Below, one piece after another: positions 47,414 to 58,932 of a stretch of DNA of 64,000 nucleotides. Source of the stretch: Gnetum montanum (taxonomy: Eukaryota > Streptophyta > Gnetopsida > Gnetales > Gnetaceae); assembly GCA_015680685.1 (NCBI GenBank), contig MNCI01010753.1:4480-68479 (forward strand). The letters are read 5' to 3'. Made by a program: the position numbers and the translations under genes. The notes beneath the pieces were generated by a model, which saw only the letters and a list, made by a program, of their open reading frames with translations, had not been told where the DNA came from and did not search any database. Numbering within the stretch: position 1 is the first letter of the stretch; each line of letters starts with the position of its first letter.

Positions 47414-49398
47414 ATGCCTCTTCTACGAGACTACGATAATGCCATATCTAGTGAGGCAATTCATTGGAGAACCAACGAATTATATGACAATGAAGGTTGG
47501 AGTATGCAATATGAGGTGGGGGTTTCTTATAAACATAAACATAAGCAGCATCATCCCAACACATGAAAGCATAACTTACTCGATGACGATGAACCCCTAC
47601 TGGCCACTACAAGCCTAACACAAATACAAGAGGCTATTCGAATCTCCCATAGGCATCGTAAAGAGAGCCACCTACCCAGGCTCGATTTAAACAACTTTCC
47701 CAATTTCTTAGGAGGCTATGACTTAGATCTCCAACAATTTTTACAAGCCTTCCATGATGCCTATGCATGGAACAACATTGATAACAGTTGGCAAAAACTC
47801 AAGCTATTTCCTATGACACTCGTTGGCCAAGCAAAAGTATGGTATAGATCGTTAAAACCAAATTCAATACGATGTTGGCCAACAATGGTAGAACTCTTTA
47901 ACAAAAGATATCAAACTTACGCAAGAGTGTCGGCCTTGAGAAAACAAATCCAAGAGTGGAAACAAGCACAACATGAACCCTTGGACATGGCCTTAGAAAG
48001 ATATTATAGATTGTTAAACAACTGTCTAGGCCATGAGTTCTTCGAGGAAAGGCTAATGTACCATATCATTGATGGGCTTCGTGATGAAACAAGAGAGACC
48101 CTAGGGATGTATGCCCAAGGTCAACTATATGAACTACAAATCCATCAATTCCAAGAGCTTATTAAGTGGGTAGCAAAAGAAGAAGGAGAAATGGCTAAAT
48201 GGGAGAATGTTGAAAAACACCAACGTGACCAAAATCTCAACTTAACAAAGGTCCATAATCATAAAAAGGAGAAATCAACCTATCTCAAGGAGGAAGAACC
48301 ATCTTTGCCAGTACAACAATCATTACAAGAAGTCAAGGCAAAGATCAATAAGATGCTGGAATGGATGCATAAAAAGTGTGGGGAATATATCAATAATATT
48401 GAAGATAGAGTTTTGGAATCCCGAGAAGCAGGACAAAATATCATTAGACAATCAGAAAGAACGGATGAGGAAAATAAGAGCTCAACTGCCAATCATACAT
48501 ATGAATGCAACATTTTCCTATACAATCATCCCAAGGGCCAATGCCCAATCTTGGTACATTTATATGAGCATTGGTGAAGCATGTTACACCTAGAGTTCGT
48601 ATAGAGATACTAGGTTCGATCACGGTGGCAACAATCCCAGTCGTGGGGGAAGCCATCCCTAAACTGGAGATACCCTTTGAATCATCCAAATCCAAATGCT
48701 TATCTAGTCCAATATCCTATTTTTCCAACTGGGTCAACATACTCTATCTCGCCGCATTATCATTCTCCTCAGTACTATCAGCCCATGTCCTCAACTCAAC
48801 CACCGCCTTGTGTACCTTACACTTCTCCTAAAATTCAACATTCTCATCCTTTCCCTCCTTTTACATCGCCACCAACTATTCCTAAAGTGTCTGCACCACA
48901 GCAACAACCCATGAATGTTACTTGTGCTACTATTGCCAATAGTAGTGAGAGACCTCCTCAACATCAAGGGTGTCCCTTCTTTAGACATAACCATAGGAAG
49001 GGACAACATAGTTTTGAGGTCACTGCATTCTCCGACTCAGCACAAGTCCAACACTGTGATGCATCCTTCTCTTCGAACCCAATGCCTTGTGTCACTTCAT
49101 CAAGGCCACCAATTAACACTCCAACAACCATACGGCCCAATGAATATAGCCATGGAGGATGACATCCTGATCCTTACATACCATCTTACAGTCTCAAGTA
49201 TCATAGTGGGTCAACTCTTTACTAGGGAACCACATCTTATAAATTGCCCCACTATGCTTACTATAATCAGGTGTGTGAACCCTAATGGGGTAAGTATGAC
49301 CAGGTCTCAATACTTCCAACATACAAGGATCGTCATCTTTCATTTATTAATCCTCGCCATGCTCAACCGTTGACTTATGGGGGATATCCCCCATTCTA
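47414..49398 (+). pseudogene. Element F gag (second gag type), broken
   Basis: The start at 47414 gives MPLLRDYDNAISSEAIHW; a stop occurs at codon 51 (47564). The same frame is open from 47813 for 254 codons: KVWYRSLKPNSIRCWPTMVE, LERYYRLLNNCLGHEFFEE and HIIDGLRDETRETLGMYAQ. A lysine/glutamate-rich segment and a knuckle follow, with the first Cys pair damaged (CNIFLYNHPKGQC). A Pro/Ser/Gln-rich tail reaches 49398. It is closely related to H gag. Its core retains WYRSL and a DGLR block like the other gags. Confidence 0.86.
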
Positions 49399-50800
49399 AT
49401 AACAAGTAGGATTAATAAATTTTTTTCATTTCCTTTAATTTTACAATTTTTTGTTTTCCAATTTTTAATTTTTCAATTTCTTGTTTTATATTTTTGTCTT
49501 TTTGTCTTTTTATCTTTTTCTAAGTAATCTCATCTATGAATAAAACACTCATGTGGCTCGTTGGTTAAGGTGTGTTCTATGTTATCGAGTCTTGAGTATC
49601 AATTATTTGGATAGTGAGCCCATTACACCCACTCATCCATTCTACAAATAAGAGGTTCTATTCGAGGGTATAGTGATATTCTTGACATTCTTAAAACTTA
49701 AAATTAATTTTGTGTTCATTGTACCCAAAATGAAGAAGGATGGACCAAGAGGAAATGATCAGGGTGTGACATCAAGGAGACTTACAGATTCTCTTTGGTG
49801 ACGTCTGTGAGAGTTATCATGCAACGTGGTTGTACTAAGATCCTTGTAGATCTAATGCAAAATGGGAGTAAGAGTAATCAAAAGGCACTCAAAAATCCAA
49901 TGCTGTTCTAGGGGGTTCCACTAGAAAGACATGCACCCATGCCTGAAGGTTGGCAGCTTCTCTAGATTCAGTAATCGAAAAAGAAAAGAGAAGAAAAAAA
50001 ACAAAAATAAACAAAGGAAGTGCCACAAAGAAAAAATCATTCCTCCCTTGAACAAAATGCCAAGTGATCGTATGCCTTGTTGTTATGGTACTCTCATAAT
50101 TGCTCATCATGGGATGAAATAATGCAGTGTCACTAATCAGAGGAATAGACTTGGTCTTGATCTTCGAACAACAGGTTAATGACACATTAATCATGCTTTA
50201 CATGCAAGATTCATTGTGCCCTGGGTCAGTTACCTCATGTCCTAATCTCTATAATCCCTTCTATAGTTTGTCTCATCTTGTTGTTCATGTAATTGTAGCT
50301 CGTGTCTTGTATAGCATAGAATTCTTACCTCATTCTGACAGTAATTACATGTGTGTGTTTTGTGGAACCAGTGTGGATTACATTTAACCCTTCTAGTGCC
50401 CACAGACACTTTTAAGTATGGTTACGCAAGGGCATTATAGGTTGAAGCCTACTTTGGTGAGAACCCACTTGCATGATTTTTATAATTTGCACTCATAACA
50501 CATCTTCCACACACCATCTATTACCCTTAGTGTATTTTCAATGATATTCTTTCCCTTATTACTATCCCTCCGATTCAAATGTTCCTATGAACCATCACAT
50601 AGCCTTTTTCTCTCCCTTATCACCTAAGGTCCTTATTGATAACCTTATTGATAAATTCCACACCATCATAATTTTCATGCCTTTAGAACTAGTTGAATTA
50701 CCCTAGAACCCTTCAACACTCATCCAAATATCCTTAGTTTACATCGGTAATTTCAGAAACATATTAAAAATTTGGTATATTACATAAATGCCTTAACATT
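49399..50800 (+). other. Element F spacer between gag and the internal promoter
   Basis: A/T-rich sequence follows gag, then ATGCACCCATGCCTGAAGGT at 49931-49950, the motif also found in C, D, H and J. The rest resembles the post-pol region of the autonomous elements. No pol coding is seen. Confidence 0.7.
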
Positions 50801-50860
50801 GATAGGCCACGATATCGCAAATGCAATATCGCATCTCAAAAATATATATATATACATGAC
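50801..50860 (+). promoter_or_regulatory. Internal promoter of F ORF-X: GATATCGC array plus TATA box
   Basis: CACGATATCGCAAATGCAAT and ATATCGCATC (50808-50835) precede a long TATATATATATA stretch (about 50841-50854) and ACATGACCC. The GATATCGC motif is the same as in F's LTR. The leader intron begins about 165 bases later. Confidence 0.68.
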
Positions 50861-51017
50861 CCTGTGTACTACTTAACACCATTTTAAACTATTCACATGG
50901 GGGAAGTCTTTCAAATTTCTCTCTATGACTTGCGATTACGCGTCCCTTGCTTTCATATCCATATCTCGTTCACTAGTCCTCTGATTTTTATTTTGTTTGA
51001 ACCTACTTGAATCTGAA

Positions 51018-51328
51018 GTGTTTAACTTAGTCATGGGGGAGGGGCACACACCAAATAGCGCATAACTTTTTTGGAATTTGTCATCACCCGAAGGACATTA
51101 TCAAGGGTAATTAGTTATAAAATTAAGGATAAATGTGCCAAAAATAATTCCATCCCCTTAGTTATACCGGGAAACTAGATTTGGAAACCACCTAAGCAAA
51201 GAGGATTAAATATTATAATCTTTCAGGAAACATCACACAGAGATAAAACAAATTCATTAAGGCAAGCAGTAAGGTATAACCTAACTTTGGTAACAACCTT
51301 ACTAATGATGGACCTCATGTGATTGCAG
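51018..51328 (+). other. Probable intron in the ORF-X 5' leader of element F, donor weak
   Basis: The acceptor TGATTGCAG|ATGGCC at 51328/51329 matches D. The donor position reads GAA|GTGTTTAAC where C and D have AG|GTAAGCTC, so it is probably mutated. The purine motif TTAGTCATGGGGGAGGGG (51028-51045) lies just inside. Confidence 0.55.
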
Positions 51329-54125
51329 ATGGCCCTGAAACGTGGACAACAGGAAGGTCCTGCTCAAGGTGGTTGTAAATGACCTAGGAGAGGTGAAAGA
51401 CAAGTTCCTATCAAAAAGCATGCAGAGTAGGAAGAAAAATCATTTAGTATCCACCAAGAGGACCCTACTACTATACAATCAAGGTAGGTAGAAGAAGGAG
51501 CTACGGTAGTGCCTAAGTAGGGGCAACATCTCATGTTGCCCCAGGATTGTGTTCAGGCCATCCATGAAAGGTCCATATTCACTACAGTGATTGTGGAATT
51601 AAACTTTGGATATTTCATAGAATTTGCTCTGGAGGCCATTAGGGATCACCTCAAAGGGTCCCCATTATGGCCTACCCTCTCTAAAAGCGGTGCCTGGTAC
51701 TTAGGGGAAACGTACCAATTTTGGCACAACAAAGAACAAGACACCATAGTTAACATTTGTGGTGTGACTTTTGATTTCTCTATTCAGGCCATTTTGGAAG
51801 TATTTAATCTCCCAAATACAGGGCCAAAGGTTGCTCAGTTGTCTACCCATTCAGATCTTGATGTGCGACAAGTTTGGTTGGAAAGGATGTATGGCAAGGA
51901 AGATAAGATGTTTGGAGAGTTGACGACGGAAGAAAGGATTTATTTCAAAATAGGGACTTATCACCTCTTCCCCACAAAAGGTTTAAAAATAATTTCAACA
52001 TATGTGGCAAGAGGATGTGTAGTATTGATGGGAAAAGTTAATGCTAACCTACCTCATCTATATTTTACGAAGATCCTGAGGCAGTTTGAAGAACGGAAGA
52101 CAGGGAAGCTTGTGTTGCCCTTTCCTTGTCTTATCAGGAAGCTGTGCAGACATGCTAGTATCAGAGGATGCACCAATGATGTCCTCCAAAAAGCCCAAAA
52201 TGCTTCATATGTTGAATTGCTAAAGCCACCAGCTGCAAGGAAAATCACTGGTGGAACGCTGGGGCCGAAACAAGAAAAAGAATAGATGGTAAGGCCAACT
52301 GCAACTCAACTTGTAGGACCCAGCCAACTTCCAAGCACAGGACCTAGCCAACAACAAGAAGCAGGCCCTAGCACTAGCCAGCAGGATCAACCATCGCCAT
52401 TGCCACAAGATTACAGATCGTCAATGAGCCATCTCAAGGCCATTGCTGAGACGGTCAGTTGGGGAAGTCATGATGATGCAAATCTCTTCTGCATCATCAA
52501 TGATGCCATCTAGCCCATGGTTTCTTTGGATCGTGTGAGGGGTGAAGTGTCCATCCATACAGGGGGAGGGGAGAGCACTTGGTCACAACAGATCTAGGGA
52601 ATGCTGCATCCTTTTAAGTGTAATTAGAAACTGGTGAAGGGGCCACGGTGGTGGTCATGCAGCACTAGGATGCAACAGGAGCTATAGAAGTGGTCGCAAA
52701 CCACATTAAAGAATCATTCAATGTACTTGTTGTGCCACTGACAGATCTTACAGGAGCATGGGATGCTCAAACTCTAGCCAGAACCTCAATAACTCCTACA
52801 GAACATGAGGATGTACTTGACCGATTACTACAAATAGGACAAGTAATGATGTCCTTGTTTGACATCCCATAGGATGTTACAACAATCCAATCAGACCTCA
52901 TTTCCACCAAAGAGAAGTTGTTCTTGATAGAAATGAGGGCTAAGCATGCAGAAACAGAAGTGCAAAGATTGCAAGAAAGACTTGCGACCCTGCAAGCAGC
53001 ACAACGGGATCCTTTTCAATTCATTCCCATAGACCAGCTGGACATTTTTAGGACCGAGTAACTTACTAAACTGGTGGCAAAGAATAAAAGGGTGGTGGAA
53101 GAAAAAGAGAAGGCTATTTGGGATGCCTCTACAACATGAGCGCAAACTTACATGCATACCAAGGCACTCAAGGCCTTACAAGAATAAAATAAACAACTTG
53201 TTGCTGAAAAACTTCGGTTGACCTCTGTGGAGAAACAAAAGAATGTTCTCAAAGAACATTTTCAACAGTTGCAAGAATAACTAATCAGGGTCAACCAGGA
53301 CATGAACCATTTATTCAGGGAAAATCGAACCCTCTCAATGGAGGAGGTACGCACCATCTATTAGAAGATGGCTATTGAAATAAGCACATGGAAAAATGAG
53401 GCTAAATAGCATGAGAAGCTAAAGAAGCACTTTCGGGACTAGGTGGGGATGTATAAGCAAATCATCAAGAAGGAGATCCATATGGCCAAGGCCCACATCA
53501 ATGCTCTCAATGCTCAACACACTAACTAGTGGGCTATATTGGACACATACAAGTTTGCCCACCAGGTGGAAGTTAAGAACCAGGACCTACAAATCCAGGA
53601 CCTTACAGAATACATGGAGTTGGAAAACCTGTGGTATGCCAACCTTGCCATGTTAACAGCAAGGCACCCAAGAACAGAGCTCGAGCAACAAGTAGCCATC
53701 ACCTACATCAAATATGAAACAGAATTTGCAAAACCCAAGAAGATATTGCAAAAATTGGAGGTTGCAAATTCTAAACTCAAGGTGGTTAAAGCAAGCTACC
53801 ATGGGTATGAAGGTTCACAACAGACCTGGCTCGATGGCTCATAGATTTTCAAGAATACAAAGACAAAGCTAAAGCCTATGAGGAGGAACGATGGGTGTTT
53901 GCAACTTGGTATGTTCAGGCAAATAACATGTTTCTGCAACTACCCTACCCATGGGAGGTGCCAACTCCATCAAATATCGGAACATTAGCATGGATGGCAC
54001 ATGATCCCTGAATTGAAGAGGAGAAACTCCAAGCCATACTTCAACGCCATCAAATCCCAAGACCTGGAGCACAAGATAAGGGAAAGGCACCCATGGAGGA
54101 GCCACCACCATTAGGAACTACATGA
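51329..54125 (+). pseudogene. Element F ORF-X: conserved N-terminal domain plus long coiled coil, broken
   Basis: The start at 51329 follows the splice acceptor and gives MALKRGQQEGPAQGG; stops follow. The same frame opens at 51533 for 250 codons and carries the domain: WYLGETYQFWHNKE, ILEVFNLPNTGP, YHLFPTKGLKIISTYVARG, LMGKVNANLPHLYF and LVLPFPCLIRKLCRHASI. From about 52690 to 53850 the product is rich in Glu, Lys, Gln and Leu with heptad-like spacing (for example ATLQAAQRDPF, MEEVRTIYQKMAIEISTWK), so a long coiled coil is likely. A probable end is PPPLGTT at 54123. About 930 codons with several frame changes. No catalytic motif or clear membrane segment is seen. Confidence 0.75.
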
Positions 54126-54253
54126 GTTTCACCCAATTTTGTAGCTATAGGATTTTCTTTTACCTTCTTTGTGTTGTGTCAATAATCTCATACCTATCCA
54201 CTGTGTAATCAATGGAGCTTGTTCTCACTTTAACTCAAGGACGAGTTTTCATT

Positions 54254-54267
54254 CAGTCGTGGGGGTA
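54254..54267 (+). promoter_or_regulatory. Element F polypurine tract
   Basis: CAGTCGTGGGGGTA directly precedes the 3' LTR, matching 38738-38751 in J. Confidence 0.82.
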
Positions 54268-55131
54268 TGATGAGTCATGAATTGTGGGCTGCGATATCGC
54301 ATCCATGATATCGTATACGTGATATCACATAAGCGATATCATAGCCTAGACGCAATATCGCGTACGCGATATCACAGTTTGTCTCCTCATCTATAAATAA
54401 GAGATAGGTAGTTTTGGTAGGTAGTTTTTAAAAAGTTTAAGTTTTCAATAGTTTTTAGTATGTCAGTTTTTCCTCTCAACCCTTTTCTCCTAGTGCATGC
54501 CCACAGTGTGATGATTGTAATTGCATGGCATCCTTATTTGAGTGTGATGTACTTGGACATGCACATGACCGGCAATAAAGATCAAGATTACTTCATCATT
54601 GCAACATCCACTTAGCTTAATTATTTATTTAATTATTATTATTATTTACTGCTTTCTTCATTAATATTTCTCTACCCTTATCTCCTAGTAACACGGAATG
54701 AGTACGACTTAATCAAAAGCATTTAAGTGTGACTACTTGGTAACCCAGTAGCATACTTAGGCCATGCACTTGGTAATCCCAGTGTTAGTCGTGCACGAGG
54801 TCCAAGATGTCTATGGATGATTAAGAAATGGATGCTCATCACACTTAGGCTAGTTTAGATTCTATCTCACCCTCTCTCTCTTCTAGCTTAGTTAATATTA
54901 TTTCCCATCATACCCAAGAGTAGCATTAGTGAAGGAACACATCATACACCTCACTCTGGACTAAACCATACGTGAAAAAGCTAATACTAGTCCAGGTGGG
55001 AAGACAGTGAACTACAATCTATGAGTAACTATCTAGATACCAAAACTAGTCCATTTGCAGAGTTCAACCGGATCGTGAGTGAAATGCTCATATTCGTATG
55101 GTTGAGTGTAGGGGTACCTCACCACTCATCA
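54268..55131 (+). mobile_element. Element F 3' LTR
   Basis: It starts TGATGAGTCATGAATTG and ends CACCACTCATCA. The GATATCGC array (54290-54380) is one or two units longer than in the 5' LTR. TATAAATA is at 54392-54399. A GCAAC target duplication follows. Confidence 0.9.
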
Positions 55132-55136
55132 GCAAC

Positions 55137-56030
55137 CAAGAGCAAAAACCTCTCCATGGAGGAGGTTGACACCCTTTACCAAAAGGCTACAATAAAATTA
55201 GCCACCTGGAAATTAGAGGCTCCTAAATTTGAGAGAGTCAAAAATCACTACAGAGACTAGGTTAGCGTATAGAAGGAAATAAATGAAAAACATATTCAAG
55301 TGGTGAAGGCAAAGATGAACAAGACCCTCTGGTAACTCCAACAAGGATGTGAAATATGGCAACTCATCATTGATGGGATTGATCAATACAATAAAGCCCA
55401 AATTCACCTAAAAGAGTTGTAGATAGAGAAGATGACTGAATATTTGGAGATTGCCAACCTCTAATATGTAAACTTAGCTATGTTGACTACCAGATGACCA
55501 TGGTTAAAACTGGAAAAGTAAGTGACCAGGTTGTACTTGTTGTATGAGGCTAAGAGCAAGCATCGCAAGGACACCAAGCAAAAGCTTATAGTGATAAACA
55601 TTGAACCTAAGGTTCTCAAGGGCAAATACATTGATCAAAGATCTACTACTGAGAACTTGGCCAAAAGAATGAATGACTACCAAAAGCTACAAAATGTAGT
55701 AAGGGCATTCGATGTCAAATGCAAATAATTCACTACTTGGGTCATCAATGTGATGGAGTTGTTTCCATTAATGCCCTATCCATGGGATATTCTCATTACA
55801 GCCCACATTGGCAATGCTGCATGGACTATGAATGATCCTTGAAGCAAGAAGGAGAAGATGAAGGCATTACTAGATGCCTTTTGCCTCCAACTGGAGGTAG
55901 CAGCCACAGCCTCCTCAGCCACTATGTGCATCCAAAGCTAACAAAGGTCCTTCAGAACCTCCATTGCTTAGGACTATTTAATCTTCTCAACCATCTTCAT
56001 GCCATTAGAGGATGTGTTATCCAGTTTGAG
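55137..56030 (+). pseudogene. Element C ORF-X, second part (coiled-coil C-terminus)
   Basis: C resumes after F with KSKNLSMEEVDTLYQKATIK and LATWKLEAPKFERVKNHYRD, which aligns with the coiled-coil block of F's own ORF-X (LSMEEVRTIYQK, HEKLKKHFRD). Lys- and Glu-rich sequence continues to about 56030, with stops. F thus inserted into the same ORF that it carries itself. Confidence 0.78.
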
Positions 56031-56195
56031 TAGTCATGTCATGGTGTTCAATTTTGTGTTATGAACACCGCAAATTTTGTAATGATGTTGATCTATACAC
56101 TCAAGCACTCAATTTTATTGTGTCAAGTGTTAGTCAATAATCCCATACCTTTCCAATTTTGTAAAGGAACTCAAGAGTGAGTTTTCATTTAGTCA
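56031..56195 (+). other. Element C 3' untranslated region, polypurine tract lost
   Basis: The sequence before the LTR (GAGTTTTCATTTAGTCA, ending at 56195) matches the approach to the polypurine tract in F and J. The G-run and the LTR start that should follow are absent. Confidence 0.65.
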
Positions 56196-57000
56196 ATAAG
56201 GCCTTGTTGATGCAGGTCCACAATAAAGTCTATAAATACATGCCCATCCATCATGTTTATAGAAATTCTTATCATAGTTGTACCAAAGCTCTTGCAATTT
56301 AGTCATTTGAAAGTTAGAATATTTTTCTAAATGCCCACAGTAGGAGTTAGCAAGTGTACAAATCTTTATTCGAGCACTATTGTACCTGAACACAGTAGTG
56401 TAAATGGCAATAAAGACAAGCCTTTTTGATAAACCTTGCAACACTTGGAAATAGATTAATTATTTATTTATGCATTTAATGTTTCATGTGATTTTCTTTA
56501 ATGCTTTAGGTAATTGAATAATTAATTAGACTAAACTAAGCTAGATTAAGTAGCGATTAATTAAGCACATAAGTATGACCACTTCGAGCATATGCTTGAT
56601 GCTTGGTAATCCTAGTAATGCTTAACATTTGGTAACCTAGTAGCGCTAAACGTGCTCAGGATGTGTACGACAGGTGGGAATAGATGCTTATGTTAGGATT
56701 AGTTAGGTGTAGTTAGTTAGATTAAATTGGCAATTGAATTACTTCATTCTTTCCATCCTTTGTTTTAAGCACCCAAAACATAAAACATAAAAATAATAAA
56801 AATCATATGCCTCAATTACACTTAACCATACCTTTGCATATCACAAGTGTAATTGGGAAGACAACGAATGACTATTGGGGCAATTTCACTTCCTCGAGAC
56901 TAGTGTATCAAAAGACATAGAATCCATGGAATTCAACTGGATCACATGTGAACGCTTAGTGATTTGTATGGTTGAGAGTAGGGGTACTTGCCACTCACCA
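56196..57000 (+). mobile_element. Element C 3' LTR, lacking its U3 start
   Basis: The LTR enters inside the motif array (AAGGCCTTGTTGATGCAGG), just before TATAAATA at 56231-56238. It then follows the 5' LTR to its end (...CCACTCACCA, mutated from CATCA). About 130 bases of U3 plus the polypurine G-run are deleted. CCATG at 57001-57005 is the right target duplication. Confidence 0.8.
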
Positions 57001-58927
57001 CCATGACCACCAAATTATTCAAATAAATAAAACTCCAAATTGAAAGGAGACTAGCAAATTGTCAGAAAATTCCAACAATTTGAGGTAGTATTTTTATCAA
57101 ACATGAGTAAACCACAAGAAAAAAAAAGTATGTGGAATAGCCAATAAAATAGAATAAATGAGATAAAAAGGAAATAGTATATGTGTAATGAAATGTAAAA
57201 AATGTTATGTGAGATGAGATCTACAAAGAAACAAAGCATATGCAACTAAAAAATCTATGAAATTAAAATAAAGTAGATCTAATGAGCCATAGGAATAAAT
57301 TGTAACCCTAAATTAGAAAGATAATGAAACATGTCTATTATAACACTAATACAAATAAAAAATAAAAGATGTAATCCAAGGAAATAGAATAATCAAGGAT
57401 CAACATGTAAAAATGCAACAATGATCCTTCAAAATAAAATTAGGAGATTAGGAATGATTGGTGAGAATTTGTGTTACCGCTACTTTCTCTAATGTGTGCA
57501 CCTGATGAAGATCTTAAATAGACAAGAGCCACTATAGATTAGAAACTGGAAAATGTGTAAAGAAAAGAAATTGAATGAGATCTACATGTGGATCTAGATT
57601 CAATGAGATTCCCCATGTGCTAGGAGAACAAAATGAAAGGGATACAAATATATTAGTAGGATGGACAAAGGCGAATCAGAGAACTCTTATGGCTAAAAAG
57701 CACATAGAGATGTTGATAAGTAAGGAAGCAATCACAAAAAGGAATATTATTATAGAGAGCTCTCTCTTCATCCATAAATAGAGTAGATGACTACCTCTCT
57801 TTAACAATGATCACTTGTTAGTATGTAACTAGTGTTTAACTAGTTTTCAACAAAATAATTACCAATTGATCTCTAATCCTTTTCTATTTAGGAATATCCT
57901 CTTATTTTTAGATCATAAATACATCGTAGATTGTAAAGCAATAATGCATTTGGCTTCACAAAATCTTCTAGAAGGCCTCTAGATAAGAGAAATTACATGT
58001 GTAGATATAATAAATATTAAAAATACATATATGACATGAAAAGTAATGTTTGAAGTCAAAAGTAGAATTGATGTTGAATGTCAGAGAGCAAAATGATAGT
58101 GTGCATTGAGAACATATTGTTAAAAAAGTTGAAGTTAGAATCGACGAAGGAGACAACACCAAATGTTAAAATTGAAGTCTAAAAAATGAGCATCCAAAAT
58201 AACACTAAAAATAATGTGAAGCATCATTTTTTATGAATATTTAGGATGAAGATTAGAAACAACATTATCGATGATGCAAGAGATCGAATATAAAGACTAA
58301 AATTAGTTTAAGCTTTAAAAGCCATAGAATGTACCTAAAACTGTAACTTATGCATAAAAAACCAAAGTGGGTACAACATTGCTTTATTTTTATTAATACT
58401 ACTAAAAAGTTGAAGAAGAATCCATTAAGAAAAGACCCAAGCTACTAGGTACTTACAAGAGTATTTACATAAAACAAGATGATAGGGGAAAAAGTCTAGG
58501 ATATCATCTACACATCCATGGTGGAGTAGTATCCAAGAAGTGGAGCATGGCTAAATCCTACACACTATGCAACTAAAAGGGATGCCATATATAATAGCTA
58601 TAAGCTATGTAAGGTCTATGATTTGTGGGAATCCCCACATAATTGTAATATAAGTACACCCCAAGATAGATAGTCCAATTAGAACTTTATAACTTAGCAT
58701 TACCCAACAAAATCAAACCCATGACTTGGATTTTTCAAATCAAGAGTCCTACCACTAGGATGACACCTTATTATTTTATGATTTTTTTTTTTTTAGAAAA
58801 TGAGGAAGGAGGTGTGGGATGGATGATGGTAGTGAGGGGGCTATGGGATTTGGGATGGGGCACCAAGGAAGGAGGTAGTGGGAGGATGTTGGAGTGTTAG
58901 AACCCCAAAATTAACCAAGTAAGATAC
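57001..58927. other. Unassigned AT-rich region
   Basis: No LTR, pol motif or convincing gene is seen. Long A- and T-rich stretches give only short spurious frames. A T-run near 58782-58795 is followed by a G/A-rich tract at about 58800-58895. A tRNA-like piece lies at 58711-58767. Confidence 0.5.
58711..58767 (-). repeat. tRNA-like fragment with A-box and B-box resemblance, possible SINE piece
   Basis: On the minus strand GGTGTCATCCTAGTGGTAGG resembles a tRNA A-box, and CATGGGTTTGATT about 35 bases on resembles a B-box. A related A-box piece lies near 59908-59943 on the same strand. No poly(A) tail or target duplication was identified, so a SINE is only a suggestion. Confidence 0.35.
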
Positions 58928-58932
58928 AATAT

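Larger units (their letters stand above)
46437..55131 (+). mobile_element. Element F: pol-less gag + ORF-X retrotransposon, inserted in C's ORF-X
   Basis: The two similar LTRs (46437-47272 and 54268-55131) are flanked by GTAAC (46432-46436) and GCAAC (55132-55136). Internal order is tRNA-Asp primer site, gag, non-coding spacer, internal promoter, leader intron, ORF-X, polypurine tract. No protease, RT, RNase H or integrase motif occurs between gag and ORF-X, and the spacer gives no pol similarity. F would depend on pol from another element. Confidence 0.9.
10938..57000 (+). mobile_element. Element C: full-length gag-pol-ORF-X retrotransposon split by D, J and F
   Basis: C begins with an LTR at 10938 and ends with a second LTR at 57000, flanked by CCATA and CCATG. 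Its internal parts resume across each insertion. Gag stops at 14157 and resumes at 29813. The protease-RT linker stops at 31013 and resumes at 39662. ORF-X stops at 46431 and resumes at 55137. Removing the three insertions leaves about 13.1 kb. The primer site has six transitions and all frames are broken, so C is probably the oldest well-defined element here. Confidence 0.88.

Noticed and set aside
51533-52285. The 250-codon frame as a host gene
   Set aside because: It lies between the LTRs of F, is preceded by in-frame stops, and has homologous copies in C and D at the same element position.
44514-56030. The ORF-X parts left and right of F as remains of two different elements
   Set aside because: The GTAAC/GCAAC duplication and the continuing coiled-coil reading show that they are one ORF split by F.
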